Positions 5,203 to 13,822 of a stretch of DNA of 64,000 nucleotides are shown here, in pieces. The translations under genes and the position numbers were made by a program. Origin of the DNA: a virus. Location: positions 62,001 through 126,000 of the IMG/VR virus record IMGVR_UViG_3300023174_000058; one strand, 5' to 3'. Below the pieces are notes generated by a model. The model worked only from the letters and a program-made list of their open reading frames with translations, was not told where the DNA came from and ran no database searches. The first letter of the stretch is position 1; each line of letters begins with the position of its first letter.

Positions 5203-5410
5203 ATATGATGTAGGTGATATCATTTATCACTCTGGTCTTGGTATGTATTCGCTTATCGCGGATATTTTTATAAACAAATGGGACAAACAAAATGTTTGTT
5301 ATCGTTTTATAGACTTAACTTATCCTGAAGTGCGCGATCTTCTTAACGGCCAAGATTGGGATTTCGCAGAAAATATAGATAAGTCCAAACAAATAACAAA
5401 GGTGGCATAA
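5186..5410 (+). CDS. Small hypothetical protein, tandem paralogue A
   Basis: 74 residues from ATG 5186, which overlaps the end of the previous gene. It contains KYDVGDIIYHSGLGMYSLI near the N-terminus and ends in KVA. The gene directly downstream shares this layout (KYDVGDILYHRALEFYALI, then KW, an aromatic FxxFxxL stretch, and the same KVA ending), so the two arose by tandem duplication. The VGD-xxYH opening resembles small beta-barrel (SH3- or CarD/KOW-like) folds, but this is only an impression. Function is unknown. Confidence 0.7.
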   Translation: MQPSTKYDVGDIIYHSGLGMYSLIADIFINKWDKQNVCYRFIDLTYPEVRDLLNGQDWDFAENIDKSKQITKVA

Positions 5411-5619
5411 TGTACCATCTAGCCAAATATGATGTAGGCGACATCCTTTACCACCGCGCTCTTGAGTTTTATGCGCTAATAACAGAAATTTCTGTTGCTA
5501 AATGGGATGAAAAAACTTATTTTTATAAATTTATGTACTTAAACGATGATGGATATCGAGGCGAAGACAACCGCGTAGATCAAGTAGATCGATCTGCTTA
5601 CTGGATAAAGGTGGCATAA
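5410..5619 (+). CDS. Small hypothetical protein, tandem paralogue B
   Basis: 69 residues, starting in a TAATG overlap. It is homologous to the gene immediately upstream over most of its length, including an identical junction (the bases GGTGGCATAATG occur at both gene ends). It lacks about five residues in the middle. The next gene, TrmH-like, again begins in the TAATG overlap. Confidence 0.7.
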   Translation: MYHLAKYDVGDILYHRALEFYALITEISVAKWDEKTYFYKFMYLNDDGYRGEDNRVDQVDRSAYWIKVA

Positions 5620-6164
5620 TGGAAATCCCTCCCAACGCAAATATTATTGATAAGTACAAGTATGATCGACTCACAAAGTGGACTACGGAACTAATTAAGA
5701 AAGACCTACAGCAAAATAGCTTTCCTATTGCTGTGCTTATGGAAAATTTTGCTGGTGATTTTAATATTGGAACGGTGATTCGGAATTCAAATGCTTTTAA
5801 TGCCAAACAGGTTTATTACCTAGGAAACCGGCATTATGATCGAAGAGGTACTGTTGGTACTCATCATTATACAGATATTAGTCATTTACGATCTGTTGAA
5901 GAACTCCTAAAACTAAAGGAGAGCTACACCTTTGTTGGTCTTGAGAATAGTGTTGATGGCGCTATCTCTATGGATAAGTTTGAATGGCCTAGTAATCCTC
6001 TACTTATCATTGGTGAAGAGGGCGTCGGAATCACACCAGAAACGCTTTCCCTTTGTGACCGCTGCGTTTATATTCCTCAATACGGTAGCGTCCGAAGCCT
6101 TAATGCTGGCGTGGCTAGCGGGATTGCTCTAAACGATTTTGTCACCAAACACCAGAGGTCATAA
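5619..6164 (+). CDS. TrmH/SpoU-family RNA 2'-O-methyltransferase
   Basis: 181 residues with the SPOUT trefoil-knot motifs in order: motif 1 FNIGTVIRNS (Asn49 and the nearby Arg), motif 2 IIGEEGVG (about 130-137) and motif 3 SVRSLNAGVASGIA near the C-terminus. These enzymes use SAM to 2'-O-methylate tRNA or rRNA. The length is that of a minimal catalytic domain without an added RNA-binding domain. It is coupled by TAATG to both neighbours. With five tRNA genes nearby, phage or host tRNA is a plausible substrate, but this is inference. Confidence 0.88.
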   Translation: MEIPPNANIIDKYKYDRLTKWTTELIKKDLQQNSFPIAVLMENFAGDFNIGTVIRNSNAFNAKQVYYLGNRHYDRRGTVGTHHYTDISHLRSVEELLKLKESYTFVGLENSVDGAISMDKFEWPSNPLLIIGEEGVGITPETLSLCDRCVYIPQYGSVRSLNAGVASGIALNDFVTKHQRS

Positions 6165-7438
6165 TGATTTCCCCACTTGACGATAGATACTTTGAAAAAG
6201 TCCGTGAACTACATGAGTACTTTAGTGAAGATGCGATGCTTAAATTAAAAGCTCGCGTTGAAATTGATTATTTTATTGCTCTTTGTGAAGAATTAAAGCT
6301 ACCTTTTACAGAAGATGAGCGCATGTATATTGCGCAAATTTACGATACCATCGAAGCATACGAAATACGTTTGCTTGAAGAACAAACAAACCATGATATC
6401 AAGGCAGTTGAATATTACTTACGCCGTCGTTTCCAAGAATGGAAGATCCCGCACGACCATTTGCTGCACTTTGGCTTGACTAGCCAAGACATTAATAGTG
6501 TTGCTACAAGCATTATAATTGATCGCTTTAACCAAAGCGAAATGTCGTTCTATATGAGCGAAATGATTAACGCAATTTACACGTTTGCAGATAAAAACGA
6601 ATGTGTATTTCCAGCGCGCACGCATGGACAACTTGCTGTTCCAACTCTTTTTGACAAAGAGATGCTTGTTTACTTAACAAGAGTAGAAGAAGTGTGGTCA
6701 CAGATTATAGATCACCCATTCAAAGCTAAATTTGGTGGTGCTGTTGGTAATTTAAGTGCGCACTATCTTGCATATCCAGATCATAATTGGATAAACTTTT
6801 CAAATTTATTTCTAAAAAAATATGATATAGATAGAGAGCTTTCTACAACTCAAGTATCAAATAATATTTCTATCTGTAAATATTTTGACCAAATTCGCAT
6901 GATTAATAATATTTTAATTAATCTTTGCCAAGACATCTGGATGTACAATTCTTATGGCTATTTTAAACAATCTGTGACCGAAAAAGAGGTCGGTTCTTCT
7001 ACGATGCCACAAAAAATTAACCCAATTGCATTTGAAAACGCAGAGGGAAATCTTCAACTTTCTAACTGTCTTCTGGATTTCATGTCAAATAAATTAATTA
7101 TTTCTCGTATGCAGCGCGATCTAAGTGATTCAACCGTACTTCGCAATGTAGGTGTTGCTTTTGGACACGCAGTGGTGGCCTATAAATCGATTATGGCGGG
7201 CCTTAGCAAACTTTCCATCAATATACCCATAGTTAAACGTGACCTCGCTAGCAGCGGCCTATTGGCCGAGGCTTATCAAATCCTGCTAAAGAAAGAAAAT
7301 GTTAAAGATGGTTACGAACTAATTAAAAACATGGAGCGCAATGGTCAAGGAATAAATGACCTGAACATCTCAGAAACACTTAAAGAAAAATTAAAAAGTG
7401 TTACAATTGATGATTATGTAGCCCACATAAGGGATTAA
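6164..7438 (+). CDS. purB: Adenylosuccinate lyase (PurB)
   Basis: 424 residues; cellular enzymes are about 430-456. The superfamily signature GSSTMPQKINP is at about 277-287, and the THG box (catalytic His region) at about 153-155. The N-terminal PLDDRY is also typical. PurB cleaves succinyl-AMP to AMP and SAICAR to AICAR in purine synthesis. In a phage it may raise the purine supply. PurB activity is also needed in the 2-aminoadenine (dZTP) pathway, but no PurZ is in the window. It lies in a coupled operon between TrmH and PhoH. Confidence 0.93.
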   Translation: MISPLDDRYFEKVRELHEYFSEDAMLKLKARVEIDYFIALCEELKLPFTEDERMYIAQIYDTIEAYEIRLLEEQTNHDIKAVEYYLRRRFQEWKIPHDHLLHFGLTSQDINSVATSIIIDRFNQSEMSFYMSEMINAIYTFADKNECVFPARTHGQLAVPTLFDKEMLVYLTRVEEVWSQIIDHPFKAKFGGAVGNLSAHYLAYPDHNWINFSNLFLKKYDIDRELSTTQVSNNISICKYFDQIRMINNILINLCQDIWMYNSYGYFKQSVTEKEVGSSTMPQKINPIAFENAEGNLQLSNCLLDFMSNKLIISRMQRDLSDSTVLRNVGVAFGHAVVAYKSIMAGLSKLSINIPIVKRDLASSGLLAEAYQILLKKENVKDGYELIKNMERNGQGINDLNISETLKEKLKSVTIDDYVAHIRD

Positions 7439-7443
7439 AACGG

Positions 7444-8757
7444 ATGTCAAAAAAAATCTATGTTCTTGATACAAACGTACTGCTAAGTGATTTTAATGCT
7501 CTTTACGCTTTTAAAAGCAACGATCTTGTAATCCCATTAAAAGTTATCGAAGAAATTGATAAACATAAAAAACGTCAAGATGGAGTTGGAGCAAACGCTC
7601 GCCAAGTTATTCGTGAATTAGACAAGCTACGAGAAAAAGGTAGTCTTGTCGAAGGTGTCAAATTAGGTGCTCGCAAAGGAACGTTAACTATTGAAGATTG
7701 CGCCACAAATACTCCATTTCCTGAAGAATTGCCACTAAAAGACCCAGATAATTTAATTCTTGCTACAGTACACAAAGTACGGTGTAACAATTCCGGCGTT
7801 GATGTTATTCTAGTATCGCAAGATATCAATATGCGAGTCAAAGCCGATTCGCTTGGCTTTCCAGCAGAAGACTACACAACCAATCAAATAGTTGAAAAAG
7901 CTGAAGAAATCTACACTGGTTTTTCTCAATATTTAGTAGATGATGCATTAATCGATCGCTTTTACAGCGGCGAAAAAATAATGCTTGAAGAAAAAAATAT
8001 TAAATTATTTCCAAATCAATTTGTAATGCTTGTTTCAAACGCTAATGATAAAAAAACTGCGCTAGCAAGATTTAAAAATTATAATCACCCAATTTCTAAA
8101 GTTATTGAATACAAAGATGGTATTTGGGGCGTTAGAGCAAAAAATAAGGAGCAACAATTTGCTCTTGATATGTTAATGAACGATGACATAAAGATTGTTT
8201 CTCTTGTTGGTAAAGCTGGATGCGGTAAAACTCTTATCGCTCTAGCCGCTGGACTTCAACAAATAATGGAAACAAGAGCATATAAAAAATTGATTGTATC
8301 TCGTCCGGTACAGCCAATGGGACGTGATATTGGATTTCTTCCCGGCACATTAGAAGAAAAAATGTTACCTTGGATTGCTCCAATTCAAGACAATTTAGAG
8401 TTTCTAATGGGCGATGACAAGGAAAACTTAAAGCTTTTGCAAGAACAAGGTACAATAGAAATTGAAGCTTTAACATTCATTCGCGGTCGTTCAATTGCAA
8501 ACGCTTTTATTATTATTGATGAAGCACAAAATCTTTCAATGCACGAATTAAAAACTATCATTACTCGCGTTGGAGAAGGTACAAAAGTTGTATTAACTGG
8601 TGACGTAGAACAAATCGATAGCGCCTTTCTTGATGCCACGAACAACGGTTTGACTTATGCTGTTGAAAAGTTTAAACCATACGAGTTATCTGGTCACGTA
8701 ACTTTACAAAAAGGTGAGCGTTCTGCCGTCGCGACACTTGCTTCTCAGGTTCTATAA
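7444..8757 (+). CDS. phoH: PhoH-family ATPase with N-terminal PIN domain
   Basis: 437 residues. The N-terminal PIN nuclease domain (about 1-150) opens with VLDTNVLL (Asp9) and has later acidic residues, including LKDPDNLIL. The C-terminal PhoH/RecD-like ATPase has Walker A GKAGCGKT at 256-263 and Walker B IIIDEAQN near 356-363, then TGD as sensor. This is the PIN-PhoH (PhoH2/YlaK-like) arrangement, related in cells to RNA unwinding and cutting. PhoH genes are common in marine phages, though their role there is unsettled. The start has no strong Shine-Dalgarno. Confidence 0.93.
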   Translation: MSKKIYVLDTNVLLSDFNALYAFKSNDLVIPLKVIEEIDKHKKRQDGVGANARQVIRELDKLREKGSLVEGVKLGARKGTLTIEDCATNTPFPEELPLKDPDNLILATVHKVRCNNSGVDVILVSQDINMRVKADSLGFPAEDYTTNQIVEKAEEIYTGFSQYLVDDALIDRFYSGEKIMLEEKNIKLFPNQFVMLVSNANDKKTALARFKNYNHPISKVIEYKDGIWGVRAKNKEQQFALDMLMNDDIKIVSLVGKAGCGKTLIALAAGLQQIMETRAYKKLIVSRPVQPMGRDIGFLPGTLEEKMLPWIAPIQDNLEFLMGDDKENLKLLQEQGTIEIEALTFIRGRSIANAFIIIDEAQNLSMHELKTIITRVGEGTKVVLTGDVEQIDSAFLDATNNGLTYAVEKFKPYELSGHVTLQKGERSAVATLASQVL

Positions 8758-9434
8758 TGATCAAATATATAGTTGAATCAGCAACATACGCTAAAAATAA
8801 TAAAAAACAATATGTTTTGTATGATCAAGTTTATGTATTTGTACAAAATCCATTACCAAGCGAAGTATCTGTTGATAACGTCTTAAAAAAAGTTAAAGAA
8901 TTTATTCCCAAACACACAATACGTGATTTAGAAACAATTTATGTAGGAGATTTTAAGCCATTAAATGATCGTCAAGTTGATTCAATGTACGTTGATGGAT
9001 CAATAATGGTTAGTAATAAACATGAAAGCGATAAAGCTTTTTTTAACACGTTGATACACGAAATTGCTCACGCTACTGAGGATTGCAATAAAGAAAAAAT
9101 CTATGGCGATGGCGATCTCGCAAGAGAATTTTTAGCTAAAAGAACAGTTCTTTATAATTTATTAAAAGACGATTATAAATTAAATAAAAATGATTTCTTA
9201 AACATTGAGTTTAATAAGTCGTTTGATGATTTTGCTCATAAAACAATAGGATATGATAATTTAGGTATTATAACATCGGGCATGTTCATGTCCCCTTATG
9301 GCTGCACATCTTTGCGAGAATACTTTGCTAATTGCTTTGAACACTATTTTATTGACGGACCACAAGCTGTAGCAAAAATTGCACCAATTGCATATAAAAA
9401 AATAAAATTAGTCTTATCAAAAAAACAATTTTAA
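8757..9434 (+). CDS. Putative zinc metallopeptidase (HExxH)
   Basis: 225 residues. HEIAHATED at 101-109 gives the HExxH zinc-binding and catalytic motif, and a downstream SLREYFANCFEHYF (about 185-198) supplies a Glu suitable as third ligand, as in gluzincin-like and lethal-factor-like folds. There is no signal peptide, so it would act in the cytoplasm or be packaged. It starts in a TAATG overlap with phoH. A substrate cannot be inferred. Confidence 0.72.
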   Translation: MIKYIVESATYAKNNKKQYVLYDQVYVFVQNPLPSEVSVDNVLKKVKEFIPKHTIRDLETIYVGDFKPLNDRQVDSMYVDGSIMVSNKHESDKAFFNTLIHEIAHATEDCNKEKIYGDGDLAREFLAKRTVLYNLLKDDYKLNKNDFLNIEFNKSFDDFAHKTIGYDNLGIITSGMFMSPYGCTSLREYFANCFEHYFIDGPQAVAKIAPIAYKKIKLVLSKKQF

Positions 9435-9458
9435 AGTCTTTTTATTGTTTTACTTGTG

Positions 9459-9480
9459 TGGTATACTGCTCTGAAAGGAG
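9459..9480 (+). promoter_or_regulatory. Extended -10 promoter and Shine-Dalgarno
   Basis: TGGTATACT (9459-9467) is an extended -10 element in a 52-bp gap, followed by AAAGGAG (9474-9480) 6 bases before the ATG at 9487. The -35 is weak, which is tolerated with an extended -10. It should separate the PurB-PhoH operon from the nuclease and glycan genes. Confidence 0.55.
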
Positions 9481-9486
9481 TAAGTT

Positions 9487-10248
9487 ATGCCACACATTTC
9501 ATTTTCGGCATTAAAAACTTGGAAAGACTGCTCATACAAATATAAATTAAATTATATTGATGAAATTAAGCTGTTTAATGGTAACGAATACACTGTTTTC
9601 GGTACAGCACTTCACGAAGCATGCGAAAGAAAAGTACTTGATAACAGCGTTGACGAAGTTCAAGTCTTTAAAGATAAATTCAAAGAAGAAATTGACAAAC
9701 TACCATCCCATATTATATTAGAACAAAAGACGAAAGAGGATCTTGAAAAGCAAGGGATCATGCTTTCGGGAATGATTTTAGACGCACTTAAGCAATATTT
9801 CGGTAGTTTTAAAGTGGTTAGCGCCGAAGAAGAGCTAAGAACAAATCTAGAATCAACTGAGTTTGATTTTAAAGGATACGTAGATTTAATTTTACAAACC
9901 GATGATGGTAAATATCACATTATTGATTGGAAGACTTGCTCATGGGGCTGGGATGCAGCAAAACGAAACGATCCAATGACAAATTACCAATTAACTCTAT
10001 ATAAGCATTTTTTTGGAAAGATCAAAAATATTGATGCAAAACAAATTGAAACACACTTTGCTCTCTTAAAGAGAACGGCTAAAAAAGACAATGTAGAGAT
10101 TTTTAGAATTACAAGTGGCCCAAAAAAAATTGAAAACGCTCTTAAAATATTAAACAATGCAGTGCATAATATATCAACTAACAATTTTCCAAAAAATAAA
10201 TTAAATTGTAAAAATTGTGAATTTTATAAAACACAACATTGCCCATGA
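9487..10248 (+). CDS. PD-(D/E)XK nuclease, RecB/Cas4-like with possible Fe-S cluster
   Basis: 253 residues. The catalytic core is FKGYVDLIL (metal-binding Asp) and YHIIDWKT (D-x-K), with a following Gln in TNYQLTLYK, matching the PDDEXK_1/RecB family. An N-terminal ISFSALKTWKDC box with Cys15 and a C-terminal cluster (Cys241, Cys244, Cys252) give the four cysteines that hold a 4Fe-4S cluster in Cas4 and AddB. Such enzymes process DNA ends in recombination or replication. No CRISPR components are nearby. Confidence 0.85.
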   Translation: MPHISFSALKTWKDCSYKYKLNYIDEIKLFNGNEYTVFGTALHEACERKVLDNSVDEVQVFKDKFKEEIDKLPSHIILEQKTKEDLEKQGIMLSGMILDALKQYFGSFKVVSAEEELRTNLESTEFDFKGYVDLILQTDDGKYHIIDWKTCSWGWDAAKRNDPMTNYQLTLYKHFFGKIKNIDAKQIETHFALLKRTAKKDNVEIFRITSGPKKIENALKILNNAVHNISTNNFPKNKLNCKNCEFYKTQHCP

Positions 10249-10403
10249 ATAAGCGTATCGCATGTGTTATGTTAGATGATAAAGATTGTGCTTTACATTT
10301 AGAGATTATTTCTTGCGAAAAACAAATCAATGATTTAATTGAGTACTTAAGCAAAAAATATTGCATGAAAGAAATTTTTATAAATAAGGTAGATAAAAAA
10401 TGA
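10245..10403 (+). CDS. 52-aa coupled hypothetical protein
   Basis: The ATG overlaps the nuclease stop (ATGA) and its own TGA overlaps the gmd start (ATGA), so both ends are translationally coupled. The peptide (starting MNKRIACVMLDDKDC, ending in INKVDKK) has four Cys and a central amphipathic helix. No family is recognised. Confidence 0.6.
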   Translation: MNKRIACVMLDDKDCALHLEIISCEKQINDLIEYLSKKYCMKEIFINKVDKK

Positions 10404-11380
10404 AAACCGCACTTGTAACGGGAATATCAGGTCAAGACGGGAGCTATCTTGCTGAATTGCTGTTAGACAAAGGATATTTGGTAGTTGGAGTTGTTAGAAG
10501 ATCTGCAATGGAAGATAAAAAGCTGGTTAATATTGAGCATTTATTAAATAACCCTAATCTTATTTTAGAAAATGGTGACTTAACAGACAGTGCATCCATT
10601 TGGAGACTTACGCAACAGTATAAACCAAATGAATTTTATAATCTTGCAGCTCAAAGTCACGTAGGCGCATCATTTACTAGTCCAGAAAGCACTTTCGAAA
10701 TAAACGCCACTGGCGTTCTTAATTGCTTAGAAGCTATCAGAAGTGTAAGTCCAAAAACAAGATTTTATCAAGCCTCAACATCAGAAATGTTTGGGGATAA
10801 TACAAACGCTCCACAAAACGAACAAACCGAATTATCACCCGTATCACCATATGCTTGTGCAAAAGTAGCGGCACATAATCTTGTAATAAACTATCGTAAA
10901 TCATATGGGCTTTTTGCGTGCAGCGGTATACTTTTTAATCATGAAAGCCCACGACGAGGAGAGCAATTCGTTACTCGTAAGATTACAAAAGCCGCTGCAC
11001 GTATTAAACTCGGCTTACAGAAAGAATTACGTCTTGGCAATCTTGATGCAAAACGCGATTGGGGATATGCAAAAGAATATGTAGAAGCCATGTGGTTAAT
11101 GCTACAACAAGAAATTGCATCTGATTATGTAATTGGCACTGGAAAAACTCAAACAATAAAAGATTTTATTAATTGTGTATCTGAAATCTCTGGTTTTGAT
11201 TTGATGAAGTACGTTGTTATAGATGAAAAATTTAAACGTCCAAGTGAAGTCCCATTATTACTTGCTGATCCTTGGAAAGCAAAACAAGATTTAGGATGGC
11301 AATCAAAAACTTCTTTAAAAGAATTAGCTGAAATTATGTATAAAACAGACTTAGAAAAGGAAATTGTGAATGTCAAATAA
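10400..11380 (+). CDS. gmd: GDP-mannose 4,6-dehydratase
   Basis: 326 residues of an extended short-chain dehydrogenase. NADP-binding TGISGQDGSYL is at 7-17, the catalytic Ser/Thr is in ASTSEMFG, and YxxxK is in SPYACAKVAAH. ILFNHESPRRGEQFVTRKI is a typical GMD stretch. GMD converts GDP-mannose to GDP-4-keto-6-deoxymannose, the precursor of GDP-fucose, GDP-rhamnose and GDP-perosamine. Cellular forms are about 340-370 aa. It opens the glycan island; a dedicated fucose synthase is not seen. Confidence 0.93.
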   Translation: MKTALVTGISGQDGSYLAELLLDKGYLVVGVVRRSAMEDKKLVNIEHLLNNPNLILENGDLTDSASIWRLTQQYKPNEFYNLAAQSHVGASFTSPESTFEINATGVLNCLEAIRSVSPKTRFYQASTSEMFGDNTNAPQNEQTELSPVSPYACAKVAAHNLVINYRKSYGLFACSGILFNHESPRRGEQFVTRKITKAAARIKLGLQKELRLGNLDAKRDWGYAKEYVEAMWLMLQQEIASDYVIGTGKTQTIKDFINCVSEISGFDLMKYVVIDEKFKRPSEVPLLLADPWKAKQDLGWQSKTSLKELAEIMYKTDLEKEIVNVK

Positions 11381-12611
11381 GAAAAAGATATTAGTATTAG
11401 GTGATCACCCATTCTCACCATCTGGCGTTGGTACACAAATTAATTATTTTATCCAATCAATGTTAAAAACTGGTAAATATAGCTTTATTGCATTAGGTGG
11501 AGCAATAAAGCATCAAGATTATAGACCAGTTAAAACAGAACAATGGGGTGAGGATTTTATTGTTATTCCTATTGATGGTTATGGAACACCACAGATGATA
11601 CGCGATATGATACACGCTCACAAATTTGATGCAGTATGGTTCATGACGGATCCACGGTTTTGGACTTGGTTGTGGGCAATCGAACAAGAAATTCGCCCAA
11701 ATGTTCCCATGATCTATTATCACGTTTTGGATAACTATCCTTATCCAACATTTAATAAATCATTTTATGAATCAAACGACATGGTTGTAACAATGTCAGA
11801 GGTTTCCAGTGATATTGTTAGAACAGTAGCCCCGCAAATTGAAGAAAAGTATATTCCTTTATGTGTAGACACCGAAATATTTAAGCCGTTACCAGAAAGC
11901 GAATGGTCGCACTTAAAACCAAAAGGGAGGACTCTATTTTTCTGGAATAATAGAAACGCAAGGCGTAAGATGAGCGGCACCATTTTATGGTGGTTTAAAG
12001 AATTCTTAGATAAAGTAGGTCATGATAAAGCGCAGTTAATAATGCATACTGATCCAAAAGACGTACATGGGCAAGATCTTGAAGCAATTGCTAGAGAGTT
12101 GCAGCTAACAAGGGAACAATTTATGATCTCTGCAAATAAAGTCCCAGCCCAAGAATTAGCAAAATTTTACAATGCAGCAGATTGTATATTAAACATTAGT
12201 GATGCCGAAGGCGTTGGCATGGGTACAATTGAAAGCATGGCTTGCGAGACTCCTATTATTGTAAACATGACAGGTGGTTTACAAGAACAAGTAGTAGACG
12301 CGGAAGGAAATATGTTTGGAATTGGAATCACACCATCGTCAAAGGCAATAATTGGTTCTCAGGAGGTTCCGTTTATTTACGAAGATCGTGTAGCAAAACA
12401 AGATTTTATTGATGCACTTGTAAAAATGCATAGTATGAGCCGCGTCGAAAGAAAAGAAATGGGTAAAAAAGCTCGTGAATATGTGTTAAAAAAGTATAAT
12501 CTTAAGACTTTTGCCGAACAATGGGAGAAAACTATGGATTCTTTTATTGAAAAACATGGCGCTTGGGAAAATAGAAAAAATTATAAACGCTGGACCTCTA
12601 AGGAATACTAA
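11370..12611 (+). CDS. Glycosyltransferase, GT4-like (GT-B fold)
   Basis: 413 residues, overlapping gmd by 11 bp. The N-terminal Rossmann-like half begins with HPFSPSGVGTQINYF, a glycine loop typical of GT4. The C-terminal half has NISDAEGVGMGTIESMACETPIIV, corresponding to the EGxGxxxxEAxAxxxPVI donor-site motif. It should transfer a sugar from an NDP-sugar. Donor and acceptor cannot be read from sequence. Confidence 0.87.
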   Translation: MSNKKKILVLGDHPFSPSGVGTQINYFIQSMLKTGKYSFIALGGAIKHQDYRPVKTEQWGEDFIVIPIDGYGTPQMIRDMIHAHKFDAVWFMTDPRFWTWLWAIEQEIRPNVPMIYYHVLDNYPYPTFNKSFYESNDMVVTMSEVSSDIVRTVAPQIEEKYIPLCVDTEIFKPLPESEWSHLKPKGRTLFFWNNRNARRKMSGTILWWFKEFLDKVGHDKAQLIMHTDPKDVHGQDLEAIARELQLTREQFMISANKVPAQELAKFYNAADCILNISDAEGVGMGTIESMACETPIIVNMTGGLQEQVVDAEGNMFGIGITPSSKAIIGSQEVPFIYEDRVAKQDFIDALVKMHSMSRVERKEMGKKAREYVLKKYNLKTFAEQWEKTMDSFIEKHGAWENRKNYKRWTSKEY

Positions 12612-12613
12612 AA

Positions 12614-13822
12614 ATGAAAAAAATTTTAATTAATTCTCCAATTTTATCACGTTCTGGTTATGGCGAAATGGCGCGGTTTGCGCTGAATACCCTGCGCCAG
12701 CACGAAGATAAGTTTGATATTTATCTTGTTGTTTTAAATTGGGGACAAACAGGTTTTATTTTTGAAGAAACTGAAGAGTATAAGTATATTTCACAGCTTA
12801 GGTTAAAGACTGAGCAATATATAAAAGAGCATAACGGAAATCCCCCATTCGATATGTCGTTACAAATTACCATTCCAAACGAATGGAAGCGTATGGCCCC
12901 AGTAAATATTGGATATACCGCTGGTATCGAAACAACCCATATCTCGCCAGCTTGGCTAGAGCCATCACAGCAGATGGATAAAATTATTGTAATCAGTGAA
13001 CATGCTAAAAATGTTTTTTTAAACACAGCATTTCAAGATGACAAAGGACAACAATTTAAAGTTACAACACCGATTGAAGTTGTACATTTTCCTTGGAAAC
13101 AACTTGAAGATGCGCGAATTAATTTAGAATTACCATACGATTTTAATTTTTTAACAGTCAATCAATGGGGTCCAAGGAAAAACATTGAAGGTCTTATTTC
13201 TGCTTTTATTGACGAATTCCGTGATGAAGAAGTTGGTTTAGTAGTTAAAACAAATAGAGCAAACGACTCCACTACAGATAAATCATTCGTAGATAAACAA
13301 TTATCAGATCTTATTGCTTCAAAAGGGCCAAAAAAATGTAAAATTCATCTTGTTCATGGAACGCTAACAGAACAAGAAATGCATGGTCTTTATCGCCATC
13401 CAAAAATTAAAGCATTTGTAACAGCAACTCATGGTGAAGGTTTTGGTTTGCCAATCTTTGAGGCCGCCAATGAAGAATTACCTGTTATTGCCACGAATTG
13501 GAGTGGGCATCTAGACTTCCTATCAGCACCAGACAAAGAAGGCGTTGTAAAACCAATGTTTGCAAAAGTTGATTTTGAAATTAAACCAATACAAGAACAA
13601 TTTGTTTGGGCTGGCGTTATGGAAAAAGGTACCGGCTGGGCTTTTCCGTTACAAAGCAGCGTAAAAGCAAGAATGCGCGAAGTAGTAAAAGATTATCCAA
13701 GATTTAAAAGTTGGGCTAAAAAACTCTCAGCTTATAACAAGCAAAACTTTGAAAAACAAAAAATTTTCGATAACTTTATAAACTGCTTAGGAACAAGCGA
13801 TGACACAACAATCATTTTATAA
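12614..13822 (+). CDS. Glycosyltransferase, GT4-like (GT-B fold)
   Basis: 402 residues. SRSGYGEMARF near the N-terminus and HGEGFGLPIFEAANEELPVIA near residue 280 are the acceptor-loop and donor-site signatures of GT4 enzymes. An AAGGA site precedes the ATG, two bases after the previous stop. It is a second, divergent GT4 beside the first, which suggests consecutive sugar additions. Specificity is unknown. Confidence 0.86.
   Translation: MKKILINSPILSRSGYGEMARFALNTLRQHEDKFDIYLVVLNWGQTGFIFEETEEYKYISQLRLKTEQYIKEHNGNPPFDMSLQITIPNEWKRMAPVNIGYTAGIETTHISPAWLEPSQQMDKIIVISEHAKNVFLNTAFQDDKGQQFKVTTPIEVVHFPWKQLEDARINLELPYDFNFLTVNQWGPRKNIEGLISAFIDEFRDEEVGLVVKTNRANDSTTDKSFVDKQLSDLIASKGPKKCKIHLVHGTLTEQEMHGLYRHPKIKAFVTATHGEGFGLPIFEAANEELPVIATNWSGHLDFLSAPDKEGVVKPMFAKVDFEIKPIQEQFVWAGVMEKGTGWAFPLQSSVKARMREVVKDYPRFKSWAKKLSAYNKQNFEKQKIFDNFINCLGTSDDTTIIL

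Noticed and set aside
6164-7438. Evidence of a 2-aminoadenine (Z) genome
   Set aside because: Only PurB is present in the window; without PurZ or DatZ-type genes the claim is not supported.
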